NCBI RefSeq assembly: GCF_001957125.1
Contig: NZ_MPHJ01000007.1
Location: 213,596-277,595 of the forward strand
Source of the DNA: Shewanella sp. UCD-KL12
GTDB taxonomy: Bacteria > Pseudomonadota > Gammaproteobacteria > Enterobacterales > Shewanellaceae
DNA length: 64,000 nt
Direction of reading: 5' to 3'
The notes under the pieces: generated by a model
Database searches by the model: none
What the model saw: the letters and a program-made list of their open reading frames with translations, nothing else
What the model was told of the DNA's origin: nothing
Program-made: the position numbers and the translations under genes
Shown: positions 1 through 9,636 of the stretch, piece after piece
Layout: each line of letters opens with the position of its first letter
Numbering within the stretch: position 1 is the stretch's first letter

Positions 1-798
1 GCCGATGTGGGCGTAGAAACAACCACACGTTTAATTAAAAGCCTCACAGACCAAGCTAGCCGTAAGCAGTTAAAAGATGGTGAAGCACTTTATGAGCTGC
101 TGCGTGAAGAGATGCAGAAGACATTAGAGCCTGTTTCTATTCCTTTGGTACCTGAAAACAGTGATGGCCCATTTGTTATCTTGATGGTTGGCGTCAATGG
201 TGTGGGTAAGACCACCACTATTGGTAAGCTAGCAAAGCAGTATCAGGCGCAGGGGAAATCAGTTATGTTAGCTGCAGGGGATACCTTCCGCGCTGCAGCA
301 GTAGAACAACTTCAGGTATGGGGTCAGCGCAACGATATTCCTGTTATTGCTCAACATACTGGTGCTGATAGTGCATCGGTTCTGTTTGATGCTCTGCAGG
401 CTGCTCGTGCTCGAAATGTCGATATCTTGATTGCCGACACTGCTGGTCGTTTGCAAAACAAGAGTCACTTGATGGATGAGCTTGAGAAAGTCGTTCGAGT
501 GATGAAGAAGCAAGATGAGAGTGCCCCCCATGAGGTGATGCTAACCCTTGATGCGAGCACAGGTCAAAACGCCATTAGCCAAGCTGAGTTGTTCAAGAAG
601 GCTGTAGGCGTGACAGGAATTACGATCAGTAAGCTTGATGGTACTGCGAAAGGTGGCGTGATCTTCGCGATTGCTGATAAGTTTGGTATTCCAATTCGTC
701 ACATAGGTGTCGGTGAGCAAATTGACGATCTGCGTACATTTGATGCAAATGATTTTGTTGAGGCCCTTTTCACTCAAGAGAGTGAAGATAATAAATAG
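1..798 (+). CDS. ftsY: FtsY, signal recognition particle receptor GTPase (5' end missing)
   Basis: FtsY docks SRP-ribosome complexes at the inner membrane and, through paired GTP hydrolysis with Ffh, hands nascent membrane proteins to SecYEG. The window starts inside the gene, so the acidic A domain and the true start lie outside. Visible are the rest of the N helical bundle and the whole G domain: P-loop GVNGVGKTTTIGKLA at about visible residue 62, DTFRAAA, DTAGRLQNK (G3), and SKLDGTAKGG, which supplies the TKxD-type guanine-specificity motif. The end of the protein (DLRTFDANDFVEALF) is typical of the family. It is followed 70 bp later by ftsE, the classical ftsY-ftsE-ftsX order. The identification is secure. 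Only the missing 5' part limits the annotation. Confidence 0.97.
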   Translation, partial: ADVGVETTTRLIKSLTDQASRKQLKDGEALYELLREEMQKTLEPVSIPLVPENSDGPFVILMVGVNGVGKTTTIGKLAKQYQAQGKSVMLAAGDTFRAAAVEQLQVWGQRNDIPVIAQHTGADSASVLFDALQAARARNVDILIADTAGRLQNKSHLMDELEKVVRVMKKQDESAPHEVMLTLDASTGQNAISQAELFKKAVGVTGITISKLDGTAKGGVIFAIADKFGIPIRHIGVGEQIDDLRTFDANDFVEALFTQESEDNK

Positions 799-868
799 GC
801 CAGTTTGAAGAGACCAAGCCAAGTGAGCTAAGTCGTTCATTAATAATTACAACGGACAGCAAACCTAG

Positions 869-1564
869 ATGATTCAATTTGAGCAGGTCAGTAAAGTTTA
901 CCCTGGTGGCCAGAAAGCCTTAACTGATGTCAATTTTCACCTTAAAAAAGGTGAGATGGCATTTCTGACAGGGCATTCAGGCGCAGGTAAGAGTACCTTG
1001 CTCAAGTTGATCACTGTTATCGAACGCGCCAATGCTGGGCGCGTTTTGATTAACGGTCATAATATTGCCAACCTTTCGCGTAAAGATGTGCCGTTTCTTA
1101 GACGAGACATCGGCATGATTTTCCAAAATCATCACTTGCTGATGGAAAAAAGCGTATTTGATAATGTGGCACTGCCACTCGTCATTGAGGGGTTTTCTCA
1201 TGGTGAGATTAAAAAGCGCGTACTTGCTGCACTCGATATGGTGGGCTTATATGGCAAGGAGCGTCATCAACCTATCATGCTATCGGGTGGTGAGCAGCAA
1301 CGTGTAGGGATCGCCCGTGCTATTGTCAATAAACCCCCTCTACTATTAGCCGATGAGCCCACGGGTAACTTAGATCCAAAGCTATCTATGGATATTTTAA
1401 GGCTGTTTGAGACTTTTAATGATGCGGGTACCACAGTATTGATAGCGACCCACGATCTTGGTCTTATCGCTAGAATGAAATACAGAACCTTGACCCTTAA
1501 GCAGGGGCGTGTGCTAGGTGGAGAGGAGCTGACTGCATCTCCTTCTGCCCCGCTTAGCCGTTAA
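869..1564 (+). CDS. ftsE: FtsE, cell-division ABC ATPase
   Basis: FtsE is the cytoplasmic ATPase of the FtsEX complex. The complex acts at the divisome and, through FtsX, activates periplasmic amidase regulators such as EnvC. At 231 residues it has the usual FtsE length. Walker A GHSGAGKST lies near residue 36, the ABC signature LSGGEQQR near 139 and Walker B LLLADEPTGNLD near 160, followed by the H-loop ATHD. It lies between ftsY and ftsX on the same strand, 33 bp before ftsX, so co-transcription is likely. No unusual features are seen. Context separates it from the similar LolD ATPases. Confidence 0.97.
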   Translation: MIQFEQVSKVYPGGQKALTDVNFHLKKGEMAFLTGHSGAGKSTLLKLITVIERANAGRVLINGHNIANLSRKDVPFLRRDIGMIFQNHHLLMEKSVFDNVALPLVIEGFSHGEIKKRVLAALDMVGLYGKERHQPIMLSGGEQQRVGIARAIVNKPPLLLADEPTGNLDPKLSMDILRLFETFNDAGTTVLIATHDLGLIARMKYRTLTLKQGRVLGGEELTASPSAPLSR

Positions 1565-1597
1565 CTGCAATTTGCCTTATGGAACACAGGGAATAAT

Positions 1598-2563
1598 ATG
1601 AGCAGCAAGCCTCAATTAGTCAGAAGTAAGCTACCTATATCGGGTCGCATTGTGATGTTTTTTATTCGTCATATTCAACATGCAATGGGCAGTATGGGCG
1701 AATTATGGCGTAACCCCATCTCTTCGCTAATGACTATGGCCGTACTGGGGGTGAGTTTAAGCTTACCGGCTGCGCTGCAAGTATTGGTTAAGAATGCAGA
1801 GACTATCACGCAATCTTGGAATAGTGCCGCTGAGATATCCCTGTTTATTGATGAAGCTAGGAGCGAGCGGACGATTCAGAGTTTAATTACTCGTATTAAA
1901 GTTTATCCTGAAGTCAGCGATGTGAATTATATTAATCGAGATCAGGCGCTCGAGGAGTTTCAGACGTTATCAGGCTTTGGAGAAGCACTCTCCTATCTAG
2001 ATTCAAATCCATTACCTGCAGTGGTGATGGTGACCCCAAGTTTAAGGTATTCAAGCCCAACAGGCGCTCGAGAGTTACTTAAAAAGTTAGAGATGGAGCC
2101 CGAAGTGAGCTTTGGTCGTTTAGATATTGAGTGGCTTGAACGTTTGCAAGCTGTTGTTAGGCTGTTAGAGCGTACGGTATTGGCCATTGCAGCCCTACTT
2201 GTATTAGCTGTTGTGTTAGTCATTGGTAATACGATTAGATTAGCGATTATGAATCGCCGAACTGAAATAGAGGTGATGAAGCTTGTTGGTGCAACAGAAG
2301 CCTTTATTCAAAGACCCTTTCTGTATACCGGGATCTGGTTCGGTATCATAGGTGGTATCTTGGCTTGGGTGATTATCAATCTGCTTGTTTGGTATCTTGA
2401 TTCTGCTCTCGCTGAATTACTGGGTCTCTATGGTAGTCAGTTACAGATGCAGTCCCTCTCTTTGGTTGAACTTGGTCAGTTGGTTGGGTTAGCTTCCTTT
2501 CTTGGTTGGCTGGGCTCATACCTCTCTGTACGTCATCACCTAAGAGCAATTGAGCCTTCATAA
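1598..2563 (+). CDS. ftsX: FtsX, cell-division permease-like protein
   Basis: FtsX is the integral membrane partner of FtsE and transmits ATPase state to periplasmic murein hydrolase activation. The 321-residue protein shows an N-terminal cytoplasmic stretch, a first hydrophobic segment (SLMTMAVLGVSLSLPAAL) around residue 45, a periplasmic loop of about 110 residues, and three hydrophobic segments in the C-terminal third (near 190, 240 and 290). This is the FtsX/MacB-like topology. The start codon is preceded by AGGGAA at a good distance. The gene closes the ftsYEX group. A short GC-rich inverted repeat (GCAGGGC/GCCCTGC, 2569-2592) follows without a T-run, so it is at best a weak terminator. 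Confidence 0.96.
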   Translation: MSSKPQLVRSKLPISGRIVMFFIRHIQHAMGSMGELWRNPISSLMTMAVLGVSLSLPAALQVLVKNAETITQSWNSAAEISLFIDEARSERTIQSLITRIKVYPEVSDVNYINRDQALEEFQTLSGFGEALSYLDSNPLPAVVMVTPSLRYSSPTGARELLKKLEMEPEVSFGRLDIEWLERLQAVVRLLERTVLAIAALLVLAVVLVIGNTIRLAIMNRRTEIEVMKLVGATEAFIQRPFLYTGIWFGIIGGILAWVIINLLVWYLDSALAELLGLYGSQLQMQSLSLVELGQLVGLASFLGWLGSYLSVRHHLRAIEPS

Positions 2564-2889
2564 TCACTGCAGGGCTAAAAGGTGTGCCCTGCGATGAGTG
2601 ATGCTCTCTAGGCAGATAGAGTTTATGAACTAATCTTCATTTGCTTTGTCTATTGCTCTGAGGCAAAAATAAACCTCAATATTATTTTTCAACTTAGGTG
2701 TATTGACATAAGTTGTCGGATCACCGATAGTTCATCAGCTTGTCCTCATAGAAAATAGAGGACAGCGCTACAAATATTTTCATGTTGTTGTAATAAGTAG
2801 GCTGTAAGCTCTGTCTTTTATAACCGTGAATAGCTTGTAAGTTATATTTTTTGTTCGACGAGTAAGATTTTAGAAAGGTAGGAGCGTGA
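2564..2889 (+). promoter_or_regulatory. ftsX-rpoH intergenic region, rpoH control region
   Basis: This 326 bp gap holds no convincing gene. It begins with the GC-rich hairpin after ftsX. It also contains a TTGACA hexamer (2703-2708) with a weak GATAGT 17 bases later, a possible sigma-70 promoter. It ends with the strong ribosome-binding site GTAGGAG before rpoH. In other bacteria rpoH is driven by several promoters and its 5' mRNA structure is temperature-sensitive. No clear sigma-E or CRP box was recognised by eye here. Confidence 0.4.
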
Positions 2890-3750
2890 ATGACAAATCA
2901 AACGCAATCAATGGCATTAGTGGTTCCTCAAGGAAGCGGTAGCCTAGAAGCTTATGTTCATTCGGCACACAACATCTCAATGTTGGAAGCTGATCAAGAG
3001 CATGAGTTGGCGAAACGTTTGCAAGAAACTGGTGATCTGCAGGCAGCGAAAAAGCTTATTATGTCTCACCTACGTTTCGTTGTTCATGTTGCTAAAGGCT
3101 ATGCGGGTTATGGTTTGCCGCAAGCTGATCTTATTCAAGAAGGTAATATCGGCCTGATGAAAGCGGTTAAACGTTTCGACCCTGATGTGGGTGTACGTTT
3201 GGTCTCATTTGCTGTTCATTGGATCAAAGCAGAAATTCATGAGTATGTGCTTAAAAACTGGCGCATAGTTAAAGTTGCTACAACTAAAGCACAACGTAAG
3301 TTGTTCTTTAACCTGCGTAAATCGAAAAAGCGCCTTGGCTGGTTTAGTGATGCTGAAGTCGGCATGGTTGCTGAAAACTTAGGTGTTTCAAAAGCTGACG
3401 TGACCGAAATGGAATCACGAATGGCTGCTCAAGACCCAGCATTCGACCTAACTAGTGATAGTGATGATGATAGCCAAGATTATGCGCCAGCGCTTTATCT
3501 TGAAGATCACTCATCAGATCTTGCAGCTCAAGTTGAAACAGATAACTTAGAAGCAAGCAATCAAGCTCGTCTTTTATCGGCGATTAAAACCCTTGATGAG
3601 CGTAGTCAGCATATTTTGCAGGCGCGTTGGTTAAATGAAGATAAGACAACTCTGCAAGAGTTGGCCGCAACTTATCAAGTATCAGCCGAGCGTATCAGGC
3701 AGCTTGAGAAGAATGCGATGAATAAACTTAAAGGTCGAATGGAGGCCTAA
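2890..3750 (+). CDS. rpoH: RpoH, heat-shock sigma factor sigma-32
   Basis: RpoH directs RNA polymerase to heat-shock promoters (chaperones, proteases). At 286 residues it matches the family. Region 2 is clear ([20 protein letters not shown] near residue 80), followed by the RpoH box ([14 protein letters not shown], near 142), which is diagnostic against other sigma-70 members. The C-terminal region 4.2 helix-turn-helix reads [29 protein letters not shown]. The gene follows ftsX as in many gammaproteobacteria but has its own 326 bp leader. It is closed by a strong intrinsic terminator at 3776-3799. A GGAG-type ribosome-binding site precedes the chosen ATG. Confidence 0.98.
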   Translation: MTNQTQSMALVVPQGSGSLEAYVHSAHNISMLEADQEHELAKRLQETGDLQAAKKLIMSHLRFVVHVAKGYAGYGLPQADLIQEGNIGLMKAVKRFDPDVGVRLVSFAVHWIKAEIHEYVLKNWRIVKVATTKAQRKLFFNLRKSKKRLGWFSDAEVGMVAENLGVSKADVTEMESRMAAQDPAFDLTSDSDDDSQDYAPALYLEDHSSDLAAQVETDNLEASNQARLLSAIKTLDERSQHILQARWLNEDKTTLQELAATYQVSAERIRQLEKNAMNKLKGRMEA

Positions 3751-3775
3751 CCTTCCTTTTGATTGAGTTGAATTA

Positions 3776-3799
3776 AAACCTGCCACGGCAGGTTTTTTT
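3776..3799 (+). terminator. Intrinsic terminator of rpoH
   Basis: The stem AACCTGCC/GGCAGGTT has a two-base loop and is followed directly by a run of T. It lies 25 bp after the rpoH stop codon. Confidence 0.9.
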
Positions 3800-3876
3800 G
3801 TATATGGATATACTTATCCCCGATCGCAGGGACAGCGATTGAGGGGATTTATGTCTGGAACATTAATGGCTAGAAC

Positions 3877-5316
3877 CTAGTTCCTAGGCACGAGTTTCTG
3901 GGATTTTAAAACTTCCTCTATTACCTGCTTACGTGAGACCTTTAGGCTGTTGCTTTCAATTTCTGGCCAAGAGTAATAGTGGCGAGGACGCTTAAAGCGT
4001 GCAGCATGTTGGCAGACTAGCGCTTCATACTCGTGTATAGCACTAAGGTTACCTTTAACGATTGCCGCTGGCAGATTGCCAAATTCATCATCAGCCTGAG
4101 GGAAGACAATTGCATCTTCAACTTGAGGGTGCAGTTTTAGAATCGCCTCTATCTCTTCTGGTTGAATATTCTCCCCACCGCAGATAAACATGTTGTCACT
4201 GCGACCTAAGATCTGAAGGTTACCATCGCTATTCCACTCACCACGATCTTTAGTATTGAACCAGCCATCGGCGTCGAGTGGCCGTTCTATCAGTGTGTGC
4301 TCAGTGGTACCGGGCTTGAGATAACCTAAAAATAGTGTTTCTCCCTTAACGAGAATATTATCCTTCACAATTTTAAGCTGGCGGCCTGGCAGTAGTTTGC
4401 CACTGCTACCGTCTGATTTGGCAAAGCCTGTGGTGATCTGTGAGCCCATCTCGGTCATGCCGTAACTGGTGTAACTGACAACTCCTAACTCTGCTAGTTT
4501 GCTAAGTAGGTTTTGCGGGATTGCACCGCCACCGAGCAGCAGGGCTTTGACTCTTTTCAGGCTACTGGCATCTTGCTCCAATAATCTAACAAGTTGAGTT
4601 GAAACCAAGGAGAGGTGAGAGATATCATCTCGTGAAACTTGCTGGGCGAGTGGGGTGTGCTTGTCTTCGAGTACCAGAGTTGCACCAGCTAAGGTACAGC
4701 GATTGATTATGGCTAATCCGCCAATATGAAATATGGGCAGGCTCAATAACCAATGGTCACCTAGCTGAAGTGGGATTAATGTACGAGAGCCTTTAGCACT
4801 GGCAATGTGATTACTTAGGCTGTGCACAGCAGCTTTTGGGAAGCCACTGCTGCCTGAGGTGAGAATAATATTTGCCGGCTGCTGAGTATCGATGACTTGT
4901 GGTTTTTTCTCGCTAAAAAGCGCCGGGCTTGAGAAGGATAATTGAAGTGAAGTGGCTGTTAGCTGTTCACTGTTTAGCTCGGGTGCCCAAATCGCATTGA
5001 GGTGATACTTCTCAGTGAGTTGGTTTATCTGGGTTAAAGGAAAACGCGGAGAGAGAGGGCAAAATAACACTCCTTGATCGATACAGGCCCAATAAAGCAC
5101 AATCAATTCAGCTGAGTTTTTGCCGATACAAGCGAGCTTGTCTCCAGGAGCCAGTCCCGCTGATATGAGCTGTTGGCCTACAGAAATAACACATTGGCTG
5201 AGCGTTCGATAATCTAGCTGTTTTCGAGCCCCTTGAGCATGCCAGTTAATAGCTAGTGCTTTGGGGTGCGCCTGTGCTGCCTGATGTACTGGAGAGAGTG
5301 AATCACTGTAACTCAT
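3877..5316 (-). CDS. menE: MenE, o-succinylbenzoate-CoA ligase
   Basis: MenE adenylates o-succinylbenzoate and joins it to CoA, the step before naphthoquinone ring closure in menaquinone synthesis. The 479-residue protein is an ANL-superfamily adenylating enzyme. It has the P-loop-like motif TSGSSGFPKAAVHS near residue 152, the A5 region SYGMTEMGSQ near 283, A8 GRSDNMFICGGENIQPEEIE near 372, and a C-terminal lysine in SLKVSRKQV. It is the last gene of menD-menH-menC-menE, 10 bp after menC. The operon context separates it from other acyl-CoA synthetases. Menaquinone is the main electron carrier for anaerobic respiration in Shewanella. Confidence 0.93.
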   Translation of the reverse strand: MSYSDSLSPVHQAAQAHPKALAINWHAQGARKQLDYRTLSQCVISVGQQLISAGLAPGDKLACIGKNSAELIVLYWACIDQGVLFCPLSPRFPLTQINQLTEKYHLNAIWAPELNSEQLTATSLQLSFSSPALFSEKKPQVIDTQQPANIILTSGSSGFPKAAVHSLSNHIASAKGSRTLIPLQLGDHWLLSLPIFHIGGLAIINRCTLAGATLVLEDKHTPLAQQVSRDDISHLSLVSTQLVRLLEQDASSLKRVKALLLGGGAIPQNLLSKLAELGVVSYTSYGMTEMGSQITTGFAKSDGSSGKLLPGRQLKIVKDNILVKGETLFLGYLKPGTTEHTLIERPLDADGWFNTKDRGEWNSDGNLQILGRSDNMFICGGENIQPEEIEAILKLHPQVEDAIVFPQADDEFGNLPAAIVKGNLSAIHEYEALVCQHAARFKRPRHYYSWPEIESNSLKVSRKQVIEEVLKSQKLVPRN

Positions 5317-5326
5317 AAGCGCTCCA

Positions 5327-6400
5327 TTACTTAGCAGATTTTATTTCAGTGAGCTGGTTAAGTGTGAGGCGGCGCTCTTTTCCGGAGTCAATAAGCAGAT
5401 CTTGACTAAATGCCCCTAAGGTATCTAGCCCTGGCAGCTCATCTGGTGTGATGATGCGGCTTAACTTAGCCAAAGCTTCAATGCCTAAACTGCCCTCTAA
5501 GCCAGAGCTTAAAATGGTACGCACACCATGATGATCCGCTTGGCTTTGTAACGCTTGTAATCTATCAATAGTACCTAGCAGCATAGGCTTGATAACAAGC
5601 GCTGTTAAACCTGGCTGCATACTAAATTGATAACTTGGGTCATTGAGTGTTTCATCGAGTGCCCAAGGTATTTCAATAGCGTTGAAAAGCGCGCTATTGT
5701 CTTGATGATTAATGCATGGCTCCTCAATATATTCTACCGAAGCCAGTGGAATACAGGCTGCGAATTCGATGGCTTGCTCTAAGGTAAATCCACGGTTGGC
5801 ATCTAACCTGAGCTTGAGATCGGGCCTTATGGCTAACACCTGATGAACTAGCCTGATCTCCTCCTCTAATGAGGTTTGAGCCACTTTTACCTTTACCGAG
5901 TGGGTATGCAGAGGCAGTGAGCGTATGCGTTCATTGAGTGTTTCTGTACCCTCGTCAGCAGCGCGATAGATGAGTGGCACGGATTTGAGGTTACGCAATG
6001 GAAGGCTGTGACCATCAAGTTGGCCAGCTAATTTTGCATGGAGTAAGCTAAGTCCGAATGCGAGTGATGGATAAAGGCTAGTTTCTGCAGCATCAAGCAG
6101 ATGCGCGATTGGCTTACCGATAAAGGCATCAAGCATGCTTTCAAGTTTATCGCTGACAAGCTGTAGGCTCTCCTTACTAAACCCTTGAAGTGGACAGCCG
6201 TCAATATCAATGCCTGAGAGAGGCGATATCTCAACCTGCTCTGAGCGTGTATTGGCCTCATTGTGCTCATCTTCAGCAACTTGAGTGGCTTCGACACTGA
6301 GTACTAAGCCACTGCGCGTTTCAATTCGCTGCTTACCCACAGGAAGTAGTCTATCTAAGGGAATTTTATAGGCGTAAAGCTGTGCAGAGGAGATGATCAT
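5327..6400 (-). CDS. menC: MenC, o-succinylbenzoate synthase
   Basis: MenC dehydrates SHCHC to o-succinylbenzoate and belongs to the enolase superfamily. In this 357-residue protein the catalytic barrel motifs are present in order: the acid-base KVKV near residue 174, metal ligands in RLDANRGF (near 200), YIEEP (near 229) and ALDET (near 250), and a second lysine in VIKPM (near 272). The start ATG overlaps the menH stop by four bases, indicating translational coupling. Residues about 40-70 carry an extra acidic stretch (EDEHNEANTRSEQVEIS) that looks like a loop insertion relative to the compact enterobacterial enzyme. This comparison is from memory. Confidence 0.92.
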   Translation of the reverse strand: MIISSAQLYAYKIPLDRLLPVGKQRIETRSGLVLSVEATQVAEDEHNEANTRSEQVEISPLSGIDIDGCPLQGFSKESLQLVSDKLESMLDAFIGKPIAHLLDAAETSLYPSLAFGLSLLHAKLAGQLDGHSLPLRNLKSVPLIYRAADEGTETLNERIRSLPLHTHSVKVKVAQTSLEEEIRLVHQVLAIRPDLKLRLDANRGFTLEQAIEFAACIPLASVEYIEEPCINHQDNSALFNAIEIPWALDETLNDPSYQFSMQPGLTALVIKPMLLGTIDRLQALQSQADHHGVRTILSSGLEGSLGIEALAKLSRIITPDELPGLDTLGAFSQDLLIDSGKERRLTLNQLTEIKSAK

Positions 6401-7179
6401 TTAGCATTCTCGGTTAGTTGCTTTATCAGTTGATGGCAAAACTCACGTGGGGCTGCCAGATGGACATTATGCCCAGCATGATTAAATTGGTGTACTTTAA
6501 TAGATGATTGCGTTTGCCACTTAAGGGCTACATTTAAGAATTTGCTGTCATCGTTACCGACATAGTAGTGACAAGGAGCTGAGAGCTGATTGGGTACTTG
6601 CCAAAGTTCGCCCTGTACGGCAAGTGAAGTCGGCAGATAGATTGACTGCAGAGCTTGTGGATCATTGTTACTGCGTTTATCTATAAGTGACTGTCTGGCT
6701 GAGGCTGAGAGCTCAGCAAAAACCCCTTGCTGATACCACTTGGTAAGAAATACCTCTATTGATTGCGAGGCCAGCTTATCGTTCCACTTGCTGTCATTCT
6801 TGATGCGGATATCTTTATCTTTGCTAGAGATAAGTCCTGGATGGGCTGATTCAATATTAAGGCTTAAGAGATGTTGAGGAAATAGCTCTGCCATATGCAA
6901 AGAGATACGGCCGCCAAGTGAATAACCCAGTAGGTGATAATACTCAATATCAAGTTGAAGCAAAGTCTGCTGTATTGCATTAGCTACTTGCGCAAAACCG
7001 GGTGTATTCAAGCTTAATATTGGGCTGTCACCATGACCCGGTAGATCGACACAGACGCAATAAAACGTTTGAGTCAGCTCTGGAAGCAGTTGTTGCCAAT
7101 CCTCTTTATTGCCCAGAAATCCATGTAGCATGACTAGAGTTGGATTATTGCAATCACCATGAGTGGAGAGAGATAGCAT
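6397..7179 (-). CDS. menH: MenH, SHCHC synthase (alpha/beta hydrolase fold)
   Basis: MenH eliminates pyruvate from SEPHCHC to give SHCHC in menaquinone synthesis. The 260-residue sequence has the alpha/beta-hydrolase oxyanion segment HGFLGNKEDW near residue 19, the nucleophile elbow GYSLGGR near 85 and the final catalytic histidine in HAGHNVHL near 238. It lies between menD and menC; its ATG shares one base with the menD stop codon (TGATG), so the genes are translationally coupled. Its place in the men operon distinguishes it from generic esterases. Confidence 0.92.
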   Translation of the reverse strand: MLSLSTHGDCNNPTLVMLHGFLGNKEDWQQLLPELTQTFYCVCVDLPGHGDSPILSLNTPGFAQVANAIQQTLLQLDIEYYHLLGYSLGGRISLHMAELFPQHLLSLNIESAHPGLISSKDKDIRIKNDSKWNDKLASQSIEVFLTKWYQQGVFAELSASARQSLIDKRSNNDPQALQSIYLPTSLAVQGELWQVPNQLSAPCHYYVGNDDSKFLNVALKWQTQSSIKVHQFNHAGHNVHLAAPREFCHQLIKQLTENAK

Positions 7180-8888
7180 CAGTTTTGTTTAACCCATGAG
7201 GCGAGTTTAGCTATCTGACTACTCGCTTGATCTTGGGCTATGCTGACCTCTATCACTGAGGCTCCATCATAACTAAGGGCATCGAGATAGGCTTCTTTAA
7301 AGCTTTCAATATCATCGACCTGATTATAAGGCAGGCCGAACATAGCTGCGCCATAGCCAAACTCTAATCCGTGTGCGAGTCGATAGTATTCGCTTCTGAG
7401 TTTCTCATCGGGAACGGGCAGTAGGTTAAAGATGTTGCCGCCATCATTGTTTAATATGACTACCACAAAAGGGCTGGCTACCGTGCGCGCTATAGCAAGG
7501 GAATTAAGATCATGCAGTGCAGATATGTCACCAATGACTAAGGTGGTCGCTAACCCTTTATGCATGGCGACACCAGAAGCGGTGGCTAGTAGGCCATCGA
7601 TACCCGAGGCGCCGCGGTTAGTGTAAGTCACACCTTGCTCTGGAGTGATTGGGGCAAACATATCGTATAGGCGTACAGGTAAGCTGTTACCTATAAAGAG
7701 TTGTTGAGTCTTTTGCTGAGCCTTTGCGATTGTGCGAATGACTAGCGCTTCACCGAATTCACCATTATCTATCTGTTGCTGAAACAGTGTCTCAAGTTTG
7801 TCATTGAGTTGGATTAGCTCTAGCGCCCAATTCACTTCAGAGGAACGTGGCCAAGGCTGAGAAGCGAATGTTGCTAGCTCGCAATGCCATACTTGCTTAG
7901 CACTATGGCTGGGGTCTAGACGAGTTTGATGAGGTAATACCTGCCAATAACTCTTCCACTTCTGCTCTGCAAGATAAGTCATCAGCCTTTTAGAGAGTAG
8001 GCGTCCACCAAAGATAAGCACACGCTCCGCCTGCTGCAGAATAGCTTTCGCTTTTGGGTGATGCAGAAGCTGATCGATATTGCCTATGGCACTTGGGTGC
8101 TGTCTCAGTTGAGACTGGGCATCTGTTAATAGCGGCCAACCAAGCTTTTGTGACAAGAGTACTAATGCTTCAGGACACTCTTCTGGCGCAAGGGTTCCTG
8201 CGATGATCACCCCTTTACCGTGGACAAAACGCGCTAAACCATCCTGGCTCGGCAAACTTTGCTGTTTAGCGTGGCCGTATTGCACGTAAGGATGAGAGGC
8301 ATGCTGCCAATTTCCAAGTGTGCTGAGGTACTTGGTAAAGTTGGCACTCATAGTCGAAGGATAAAGGGGCTCACGGTACATACAGTTGATATGAACGGGT
8401 TGAGTCTGATTGCTAATGGCATCATCTAATGTCGTGAGTAGTGCTTCTGGCCGAATTGATACCTCAGGTGTCGGCAGGTTTATCTGCTTAGCGTACTGAG
8501 CAAAAATAGCAGGTTGAATGATCGCCTGATTCGCGCCGCAATCTATAAGCTCTGGTGGTCTATCTCCGGATAAGACAATGAGAGGAACTTGGGTTAGCCA
8601 TGCCTCGATAATCGCAGGATAAAGATTGGCAACCGCAGTGCCAGAGGTGGTAATTATCGCAACAGGCGCTTGGCTGGCCTTGGCTAAGCCAAGTGCCATA
8701 AAGCCTAAGCCACGTTCATCGAAATGCAGGTGCTGTTTGAGTTTTATCTGTTTTGCTGCAGCTAACGTCAAGGGCGTTGAGCGTGAGCCTGGAGCCATAC
8801 ATACGTGTTGTACACCAAGGCGAGCTAGCTCTTCGAGGATAAGCGTGCCCCATAACAAGTTCAGTTCAGCTGTCTTTTCGATTTGCAT
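7179..8888 (-). CDS. menD: MenD, SEPHCHC synthase
   Basis: MenD is the thiamine-diphosphate enzyme that joins isochorismate and 2-oxoglutarate, the first committed menaquinone step. At 569 residues it has the normal length. The N-terminal pyrimidine-binding part has [11 protein letters not shown] near residue 33 and HFDERGLGF near 56. The C-terminal diphosphate part carries the GD...N cofactor motif as [10 protein letters not shown] near 456 and NNDGGNIF near 482. It is first in the men operon on the minus strand; isochorismate synthase (menF) and menB are not in this window. The upstream neighbour is the divergent dms control region. Confidence 0.96.
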   Translation of the reverse strand: MQIEKTAELNLLWGTLILEELARLGVQHVCMAPGSRSTPLTLAAAKQIKLKQHLHFDERGLGFMALGLAKASQAPVAIITTSGTAVANLYPAIIEAWLTQVPLIVLSGDRPPELIDCGANQAIIQPAIFAQYAKQINLPTPEVSIRPEALLTTLDDAISNQTQPVHINCMYREPLYPSTMSANFTKYLSTLGNWQHASHPYVQYGHAKQQSLPSQDGLARFVHGKGVIIAGTLAPEECPEALVLLSQKLGWPLLTDAQSQLRQHPSAIGNIDQLLHHPKAKAILQQAERVLIFGGRLLSKRLMTYLAEQKWKSYWQVLPHQTRLDPSHSAKQVWHCELATFASQPWPRSSEVNWALELIQLNDKLETLFQQQIDNGEFGEALVIRTIAKAQQKTQQLFIGNSLPVRLYDMFAPITPEQGVTYTNRGASGIDGLLATASGVAMHKGLATTLVIGDISALHDLNSLAIARTVASPFVVVILNNDGGNIFNLLPVPDEKLRSEYYRLAHGLEFGYGAAMFGLPYNQVDDIESFKEAYLDALSYDGASVIEVSIAQDQASSQIAKLASWVKQN

Positions 8889-9636
8889 GGATAAATACCT
8901 GAGATTTTGTAGTCATAGTGTACCCCTATTCACTTTAAAGGAAAATAATTAGCCCTAATATCAGGCTAAGTGAAACATTAAGCGGTGACTTTTACTAAGG
9001 GGCAGGTGATGTGATGGTTTGTTGGAATAATGAGTTGTCTGTTTAATTAAAATATTAAAGAGGTAAGTGAAATGCATTAATTGTATTGTATATGGTTTTT
9101 TATATAATTAGGATTATTCAAGGATAATTGAACTTGGTTAATTATATTTTTGTTTATTTAGATGTAGAACTAAATATACATTTCTCTCAAATGTCTTATA
9201 TCTAAGTTGTAGGTATTATTTAGATATTGACTGTCTAAGCATGTGTGTAGTTGCAAGTAGTGCAGTTTATAATTAATTTTAAAAAGTTTGAAGCTTATCG
9301 TTTATAGTTACATTGGTAACAATTCAACATTTAACATACTAATGCTTGTAAATTAACAATCCCCTCGTTACACATCGTTTATTTTTTTTGCATAACCTTA
9401 CTATTCATATGGTTGCAGTGTTTTGATTTATGTGATGAATATTGATGGTTTATAAATATAACCTGTTTAAGTTCACAGTTTTTGTTTATTCATTGAACCT
9501 ATCTCAAATTCATTTTTGACCTATTTAACAATCATAAATTAGTAGTTGTTTACCTTAGAATATTGATCATCTTAACTGGTTGGCTCCTATTCAAGTGGTG
9601 AGTTAATTGTTGTGTTAATTATGTAAGGTTCGATTA
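8889..9636 (+). promoter_or_regulatory. Long AT-rich intergenic region between menD and dmsE
   Basis: The 748 bp between divergent menD and dmsE holds no credible gene on either strand and is strongly AT-rich. It must carry the promoters of both operons. Only half-sites of anaerobic regulators could be seen: TATGTGATGAATATTGATGG near 9430 contains a CRP-like TGTGA half, and TATTGATCAT near 9560 contains an FNR-like TTGAT half. Neither has a convincing second half. The segment just before dmsE has a weak AAGG ribosome-binding site. Confidence 0.45.

Noticed and set aside
2569..2592. Possible terminator after ftsX
   Set aside because: The stem GCAGGGC/GCCCTGC is real, but the ten-base loop and missing T-run make it unconvincing as an intrinsic terminator.
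9420..9570. CRP and FNR boxes upstream of dmsE
   Set aside because: Only single half-sites (TGTGA, TTGAT) were found; the second half does not match in either case, so no site is annotated.
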